NCBI RefSeq assembly: GCF_019968765.1
Contig: NZ_CP074149.1
Coordinates: 310,001 to 374,000 of the forward strand
Source of the DNA: Enterobacter sp. JBIWA008
Lineage (GTDB): Bacteria; Pseudomonadota; Gammaproteobacteria; Enterobacterales; Enterobacteriaceae
Reading direction: 5' to 3'
Length of the DNA: 64,000 nt
In this document: piece after piece, positions 63,733-64,000 of the stretch
How the letters are laid out: every line of letters starts with the position of its first letter
Numbering within the stretch: the first letter of the stretch is position 1
The notes under the pieces: generated by a model
Database searches by the model: none
What the model was told of the DNA's origin: nothing
The model's input: only the letters and a program-made list of their open reading frames with translations
Translations under genes and position numbers: made by a program

Positions 63733-64000
63733 ATGCGCAAGATCACACTGGCGCTCAGCGCCGCCTGCTTATTGTTCTCGCTTAATAGCGCCGTCGTCGC
63801 GCGCGCTTCTGCCCCGACGCCGCTTTACACCGGCACCACCGCCGCCATTCTTGCCGAGCAGGCGCCCATTCACTGGGTTTCCGTGGCCCAAATCGAAAAC
63901 AGCCTGATGGGCCGTGCGCCAATGGCCGTGGGTTTTGACATTGACGATACCGTGCTGTTCTCAAGCCCCGGCTTCTGGCGCGGGAAGAAAACGTATTCTC
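63733..64000 (+). CDS. aphA: Class B acid phosphatase AphA, N-terminal part (cut by window edge)
   Basis: Periplasmic non-specific phosphatase/phosphotransferase. The first 89 residues are visible: signal peptide [20 protein letters not shown].., then [20 protein letters not shown] and the DDDD-superfamily motif [15 protein letters not shown], with the nucleophilic Asp. Closely matches E. coli AphA. AGGGGAAAAT precedes the ATG. The frame continues past the window end. Confidence 0.95.
   Translation, partial: MRKITLALSAACLLFSLNSAVVARASAPTPLYTGTTAAILAEQAPIHWVSVAQIENSLMGRAPMAVGFDIDDTVLFSSPGFWRGKKTYS

Overview
The window is chromosomal DNA of an enterobacterium close to Enterobacter and its neighbours (Lelliottia, Leclercia). 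Almost every gene is a clear orthologue of an E. coli K-12 gene at near-identical protein length, GC is moderately high, and the intergenic palindromes (REP-like pairs, ERIC, and a CCCTCTCCC/GGGAGAGGG family) are of the enterobacterial type. The genus is inferred from overall resemblance, not from a marker gene. No tRNA, rRNA, IS element, prophage or CRISPR array was seen.

Layout: (1) 1-7.4 kb: 5' end of lysC, pgi, the yjbEFGH exopolysaccharide operon, a stand-alone hexapeptide acetyltransferase and psiE. (2) 7.4-15.2 kb: the maltose regulon, malEFG facing malK-lamB-malM across a shared MalT/CRP region. (3) 15.3-16.8 kb: ubiC-ubiA. (4) 16.8-47.3 kb: a block that in E. coli K-12 lies elsewhere, near 77 min. 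It holds zntA, yhhN, yhhM, yhhL-rsmD, ftsY-ftsE-ftsX, rpoH, a PuuE-like aminotransferase, livJ, panM, livKHMGF, ugpBAECQ, yhhA, ggt, yhhY, the sRNA gene ryhB, yhhX, yhhW and gntR-gntK-gntU. Both ends abut paired REP-like elements. (5) 47.4-64 kb: the E. coli 91-92 min order resumes with plsB/dgkA, lexA-dinF, yjbJ, zur, a cupin gene, a TraF-family outer-membrane protein gene, dusA, pspG, qorA/dnaB, alr, an extra pnuC-nadR pair, tyrB and the 5' part of aphA.

Themes: nutrient import (maltose, branched-chain amino acids, glycerol-3-phosphate, gluconate), envelope and phospholipid synthesis (plsB, dgkA, ubiCA, yjb operon), stress control (rpoH, lexA, pspG, zur, zntA, ryhB) and DNA replication (dnaB). 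Control sites readable from sequence include a MerR-type zntA promoter with a 20-bp spacer, tandem LexA boxes, tandem Pho boxes before ugpB, a sigma-E promoter before rpoH, twin GntR operators, a sigma-54 promoter before pspG and a Fur box before ryhB.

The most notable departures from the E. coli arrangement are: the origin-crossing relocation of the zntA-gntU block with REP pairs at both seams; absence of a recognisable lysine riboswitch upstream of lysC; a two-gene NAD-precursor salvage module (pnuC plus a nadR lacking the repressor domain) placed between alr and tyrB, with no visible TyrR box left before tyrB; a solitary TraF-family gene; and re-use of one palindrome family at the binding-protein/permease boundary of two different ABC operons. 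No wholly new multi-gene system was recognised.
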